Below are positions 15,137-18,113 of a DNA stretch of 18,113 nt, piece by piece (the first letter of the stretch is position 1; each line of letters opens with the position of its first letter). A program made the translations under genes and the position numbers. Source of the DNA: an uncultured Clostridia bacterium (lineage in GTDB: Bacteria; Bacillota; Clostridia; TANB77; CAG-508); NCBI GenBank assembly GCA_934129745.1, contig CAKOWZ010000025.1, positions 1 through 18,113 of the forward strand, in the 5' to 3' direction. The notes below the pieces were generated by a model, which was given only the letters and a program-made list of their open reading frames with translations, did no database searches and was not told the DNA's origin.

Positions 15137-16204
15137 ATGGAAGATATACAAATAGCCTTTGATTTATCTGGCTTTCAAGAATATTTTATAAAATATAAAA
15201 TCAAATCCTATAATGGCAAACTTTCAAAAGGTAAAAAGAAAAAATACTATATTTTTGAAAAACAAAAACCAACTTCAAATAATCTTGGTACCTTTTTATT
15301 AGATTTTTTAAATACGAATTTTACTGATAAAAATGAATGTAAAGATTTTATATTTGAATATTTATTTGTAAATTTATTGGTACGAATAAATAAAGATATT
15401 TATTTTAACAGTGAAATTCATGGCAAAAAAACTTTAATTATGGATATTACAAAAGTACATTTTGAAATTATACTTTCTGAAGAAGAAATTGAATATTACT
15501 ACAATAAGATTTATGAAGATTTTAAATATGATTTAATAGAAAATCAAAAAATATATGAATCTGTATGTAATTTTAATTATTTTAAATCACTTACAGATAC
15601 CGTAACTTCAAAATCTAAAGATTCACAATTAAAGAAAAAAGAAATTCTTGCTTCAAGTAAAAACAAAACCTATTTTTCCTCACTTGCAAATATTGCAACT
15701 ACAACATTATTTTTAAAAGTCAATTTTTATTTAAGACCCTTTTATACTGATAAAAATAATGATTATTTTATAGAAAATGTGCCATATAGTTTTTCTTCAA
15801 AAATGTATTCTGATATTTTATTTATTACTTTTAGAGAGTTTATGAATGTTAAGAAAAATATTTATGTGCAGAAATGTGAGAATTGTGGAAGATATTTTAT
15901 TCCGTCTACTGCACATGATACTAAGTATTGTGATTTTTTATTTGATGGTAAGAAAACGTGTAAGCAGATTGGTATTGAGAAAGCGTATCTTGATAATTTA
16001 GAGAAAGATGTGCTTTTGAAAAAGTATAGAAGCAGGTATCAGTCGCTGTCTAAGTCCGCTGGGACTAGTGGTAAGAATAGCAAGGCTATTAAGATGTATG
16101 AGTATTATAAGAAGACCGGTCCAGTTATGCAGAGGAAGTATAAGGATGGGAAGATTAGTGGGAAGGTTTTTGATGAGTGGATTGAGAGTACGAAGTTGAG
16201 GTGA
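15137..16204 (+). CDS. DUF6076-type zinc-binding protein, 355 aa
   Basis: The only clear plus-strand gene. Residues 1-230 form a lysine-rich, variable region without motifs. Residues 245-282 hold a zinc site, KCENCGRYFIP (C247, C250), YCD (C265) and KTCKQIG (C275), followed by a basic helical tail (285-355). This layout matches the DUF6076 family seen in Firmicutes accessory DNA, whose function is not established; the zinc site and basic tail suggest nucleic-acid binding. ATG 15137 has AGGA about 12 bases upstream and lies just after the operator-like cluster. Codon use changes abruptly near 15836: before it Lys/Glu are mostly AAA/GAA, after it mostly AAG/GAG with many G-ending codons, as if the conserved C-terminal part came from a different donor. 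It is transcribed away from the excisionase-like gene. Confidence 0.7.
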   Translation: MEDIQIAFDLSGFQEYFIKYKIKSYNGKLSKGKKKKYYIFEKQKPTSNNLGTFLLDFLNTNFTDKNECKDFIFEYLFVNLLVRINKDIYFNSEIHGKKTLIMDITKVHFEIILSEEEIEYYYNKIYEDFKYDLIENQKIYESVCNFNYFKSLTDTVTSKSKDSQLKKKEILASSKNKTYFSSLANIATTTLFLKVNFYLRPFYTDKNNDYFIENVPYSFSSKMYSDILFITFREFMNVKKNIYVQKCENCGRYFIPSTAHDTKYCDFLFDGKKTCKQIGIEKAYLDNLEKDVLLKKYRSRYQSLSKSAGTSGKNSKAIKMYEYYKKTGPVMQRKYKDGKISGKVFDEWIESTKLR

Positions 16205-16222
16205 ACCTATCATTTCTTACTC

Positions 16223-16290
16223 TACCCTATCTATCAAAAAATCAATACCCCTATCTACTAAAAAATCACTACCCTAGTGACGAAAAAGTA
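16223..16290 (+). repeat. Three iteron-like direct repeats
   Basis: Three imperfect tandem units begin at 16223, 16246 and 16270, each 23-24 bases. Each opens with TACCCTA or TACCCCTA and has an A-run with TC or GT near its end; units 1 and 2 are the most alike (CTATCTA...AAAAAATCA). The array is followed by a very AT-rich stretch (16291-16330) and a long palindrome. It resembles plasmid origin iterons; initiator binding is inferred. Confidence 0.5.
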
Positions 16291-16333
16291 GAAGAGAATA
16301 ATATAATCTATAATAATATAAATACTCTATACT

Positions 16334-16389
16334 TTTCAAAAATTTGAAAAATTTTCTGAATTTTAGAAAGTTTTTTCAAATTTTTGAAA
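16334..16389. repeat. Long near-perfect AT palindrome, about 56 bp
   Basis: The outer arms TTTCAAAAATTTGAAAAA and TTTTTTCAAATTTTTGAAA and an inner TTTCT/AGAAA make an almost complete dyad. It lies between convergent genes, so it could end transcription from the plus-strand gene, or form a cruciform beside the iteron-like repeats. Confidence 0.6.
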
Positions 16390-16409
16390 GAAACATATCA
16401 AATTTAAAC

Positions 16410-16454
16410 AAAAAACTAATAAAAGCAAGTTGATATTCAATCTGCTCTTATTAG
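16410..16454 (-). terminator. Rho-independent terminator of the Kiwa operon
   Basis: A 12-bp stem (16416-16427 with 16443-16454, one A-C mismatch) with a 15-nt loop that contains a further TTGA/TCAA pairing. On the minus strand it is followed by six T's (16410-16415) and more T-rich sequence. It starts 6 bases beyond the kwaA stop codon. Confidence 0.8.
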
Positions 16455-16459
16455 CTTAT

Positions 16460-17017
16460 TTATATCTTACTATTTTGATCAACCATGTATTCATTGTTTA
16501 TGCTTTTTAGATAAAGAGTACTTTCTTTATCTATCTTTCTTTTACTTATCACATTCATCTCAATTATCTCACCATCAACATTTTTTAATGTACATTCATA
16601 AAAATCATATTTTAATATTTCCAACACAATATTTCCCAAAAAATAATTATGCTTTATACATAAGAATCCTAACGAAATAAAGAATATTAAAAAAATAACA
16701 ACCTGATCCCATTTTGTAAAATCAAATGCAAATAAAGGAAAAATATATGCTAAAAAAACTTCGATAGTGATATTTTTAGATTTCTTTGCACTTATAATTT
16801 CATATTTTTCGGAATTACCTTTACGTCTATCATGTATCATGTAATATACGATAAATAAACTTAAAATAAATATTAGTATTATACTTATTATTGAAATTCT
16901 CTCTGTATATAAATTAGGATCATTATCCACTATATTTTTTATATCAATAAATAATATAGCAAGCCATAATGGCAAAATTGAAATAAAATATAAGCATAGA
17001 GAATTAATCTTTGTCAT
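16460..17017 (-). CDS. kwaA: Kiwa protein KwaA, four-helix membrane protein
   Basis: The 185-aa protein has four hydrophobic segments at about 7-25, 41-61, 84-100 and 105-125, then a soluble C-terminal domain (about 135-185) with YECTLKNVDGEIIEMNVISK. Size, topology and pairing with a DUF4868 protein match KwaA of the Kiwa anti-phage system, the membrane component that works in complex with KwaB at the inner face of the cytoplasmic membrane. ATG 17017 has AGGAGGT 7 bases upstream and follows the kwaB stop by 12 bases, so the two genes share a transcript. A strong terminator follows. The assignment rests on architecture and neighbour; sequence motifs alone would be weaker. Confidence 0.78.
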   Translation of the reverse strand: MTKINSLCLYFISILPLWLAILFIDIKNIVDNDPNLYTERISIISIILIFILSLFIVYYMIHDRRKGNSEKYEIISAKKSKNITIEVFLAYIFPLFAFDFTKWDQVVIFLIFFISLGFLCIKHNYFLGNIVLEILKYDFYECTLKNVDGEIIEMNVISKRKIDKESTLYLKSINNEYMVDQNSKI

Positions 17018-17029
17018 ATATCTTACCTC

Positions 17030-17950
17030 CTATTCCCAAGCTTTGGCTGCAGCTACTTCTACTGGTTCATTATCAAAAGGATCCAGTTTTCCTTTCCCGC
17101 ATAAAAGCTTTATAAGTCTATCTGCAGCACTTTCTGTCGTTGTATCAAATTTATCCCCTTTTAATGGTATTTGAAATTGTTTTGAAATTTTGTTTCGTAT
17201 ATCTCTGTTCTTTAATTTTTCTAAACTATTTTTATTAAACGATAAGAACTTTCTTGGATTATGTCCTGAACTTGCCACAGAAGAAAACATTTCTATATCT
17301 GTCACTATATCTATATCTTTAATATCTTCAATACTTGCATCACATACTGCTTTATATTTTCTTTCCAAATTGAAAAATCTTTCATAAGAATTGTTGAAAC
17401 AATATATCGTATCATCAATTATTATCATACTTATTGATAAGCTAAGACATATAGCTTTATTTGTATATTCTGTATACCTATCTCTTATTTTTAAAAATTT
17501 ATTTCTTAACACCTTTACAGGATTATTCATAAACACAATTTTTACTGGTACATCATCATCTTCTTGCTCCATACTACCTTTCAATATATAACAATCATAT
17601 TTGTTCTTTATAAGATCTTCTTCCCTTTCTGGTTTCGATAAAGAGCTTATTAATAAATCATAATTATCCTTTACAAGTTCATCTGTAACTGGTATTGTGT
17701 ATATAACATTCTGTATTAAATCACTTCCGTATTTTTCTATTCTTGTATATTTTTTTGATTCTTTTCCCTCTGTATATATGCTTATTATTTCTTTTACAGT
17801 TCTTGTAATTCCATCATTATCAAAATTTGAAAGTTCGTCTACTATATACTTTACTCCTTCTTTTTTACTAACATTAATTTTTATTAAATTCAAATTCCAA
17901 TTACTTATTCTTTTGATTCTCTCAAATAATTTTTCAATTTCCTCTACCAT
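17030..17950 (-). CDS. kwaB: Kiwa protein KwaB, DUF4868 domain
   Basis: The 306-aa soluble protein matches DUF4868/KwaB in length and pattern. The N-terminal half has SDLIQNVIYTIPVTDELV (about 76-93). The C-terminal half has SGHNPRKFLSFNKNSLEKLK, then KQFQIPLKGDKFD and ESAADRLIKLLCGKGKLDPF before the end. In Kiwa, KwaB is the DNA-binding effector that joins membrane-bound KwaA to stop phage DNA replication and late expression. ATG 17950 has GGGG 9 bases upstream. An almost consensus extended -10 promoter ends about 35 bases before the start. kwaB precedes kwaA here, whereas the founding Kiwa operon lists kwaA first. Confidence 0.85.
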   Translation of the reverse strand: MVEEIEKLFERIKRISNWNLNLIKINVSKKEGVKYIVDELSNFDNDGITRTVKEIISIYTEGKESKKYTRIEKYGSDLIQNVIYTIPVTDELVKDNYDLLISSLSKPEREEDLIKNKYDCYILKGSMEQEDDDVPVKIVFMNNPVKVLRNKFLKIRDRYTEYTNKAICLSLSISMIIIDDTIYCFNNSYERFFNLERKYKAVCDASIEDIKDIDIVTDIEMFSSVASSGHNPRKFLSFNKNSLEKLKNRDIRNKISKQFQIPLKGDKFDTTTESAADRLIKLLCGKGKLDPFDNEPVEVAAAKAWE

Positions 17951-17983
17951 TTTTAATACCCCATTTTTTAACTATATATTGTC

Positions 17984-18012
17984 CTTATATCACATTTTTG
18001 ACTTTTTTTCAA
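17984..18012 (-). promoter_or_regulatory. Extended -10 promoter of the kwaBA operon
   Basis: Minus-strand TTGAAA (18007-18012) and TATAAG (17984-17989) are separated by 17 bases, each five of six to consensus, with TGa before the -10. The leader to kwaB would be roughly 27 bases. Confidence 0.75.
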
Positions 18013-18069
18013 TATACACACCATCTCATGCTTTAAAAAGTATGTGTCAACTAAATGTAGGCAATTTTT

Positions 18070-18113
18070 TTATCTTTTTTCTAATCCTTCAATGTCAATT
18101 GCTTCAACACTTT
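18070..18113 (-). CDS. Possible C-terminal end of a gene cut by the window
   Basis: From the right edge a minus-strand frame reads ...SVEAIDIEGLEKR then TAA (18070-18072). A second frame (stop TAG 18081-18083) is also open, so the choice rests only on protein-like composition. Too short to identify. A TTGACA box on the same strand (18045-18050) follows it and points toward kwaB, which is sometimes seen at insertion-sequence ends. Confidence 0.25.
   Translation of the reverse strand, partial: SVEAIDIEGLEKR

Noticed and set aside
18045..18050. TTGACA as the -35 box of kwaB
   Set aside because: No -10 at 16-18 bases; the TTGAAA/TATAAG pair closer to the gene is far better.
1..18113. CRISPR array, tRNA or rRNA genes
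   Set aside because: No regularly spaced identical repeats beyond the three iteron-like units, and no cloverleaf with a conserved T-loop or ribosomal signature was seen.

Overview
The window is strongly AT-rich bacterial DNA with dense short-spaced genes, AGGAGG-type ribosome binding sites, occasional TTG/GTG starts and TGA used as stop. This fits a low-GC Firmicute, probably a Clostridia-like or related gut lineage; the exact taxon cannot be read from the sequence. A RepA_N-type replication initiator, an excisionase-like HTH protein, iteron-like repeats and several adjoining anti-phage modules suggest accessory DNA (plasmid, integrated plasmid or ICE) carrying a defence island.

Layout, almost all on the minus strand. 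(1) 1-1568: an unrecognised 308-aa protein overlapped at its 3' end by a 39-aa ORF, bounded by hairpin terminators, then a structured intergenic region. (2) 1592-6886: a restriction module with its own extended -10 promoter: a BcgI-like nuclease-methylase polypeptide, its specificity polypeptide in the -1 frame, and a GmrSD-type DUF262/DUF1524 nuclease. (3) 6928-13688: an apparent three-gene operon, also with an extended -10 promoter, of an ADP-ribosylglycohydrolase, a PD-(D/E)XK nuclease with a C-terminal SEC-C motif (broken by about five single-base shifts), and a 1116-aa STAND/NACHT-like NTPase. (4) 13777-16454: the mobile-element core, with a RepA_N initiator, an excisionase-like HTH protein, a divergent promoter region with four copies of a 9-bp motif, a DUF6076-type zinc protein on the plus strand, then three iteron-like repeats, an AT-rich stretch and a long palindrome. 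(5) 16410-18012: a Kiwa operon (kwaB then kwaA) with a near-consensus promoter and a good terminator.

Two results matter most. First, the methylase stop codon follows a canonical slippery heptamer, with a stem-loop six bases downstream; the -1 frame runs open into the specificity ORF, whose own ATG lies inside that hairpin and has no ribosome binding site. This may be programmed frameshifting or a broken single-chain enzyme. Second, three minus-strand ORFs plus flanking non-ORF DNA (10324-12609) reassemble into one nuclease-SEC-C gene linked by an ATGA overlap to the ADP-ribosylglycohydrolase and followed by the STAND NTPase. That combination is a candidate uncharacterised defence system whose likely effector is disrupted here, either by true decay or by assembly indels.
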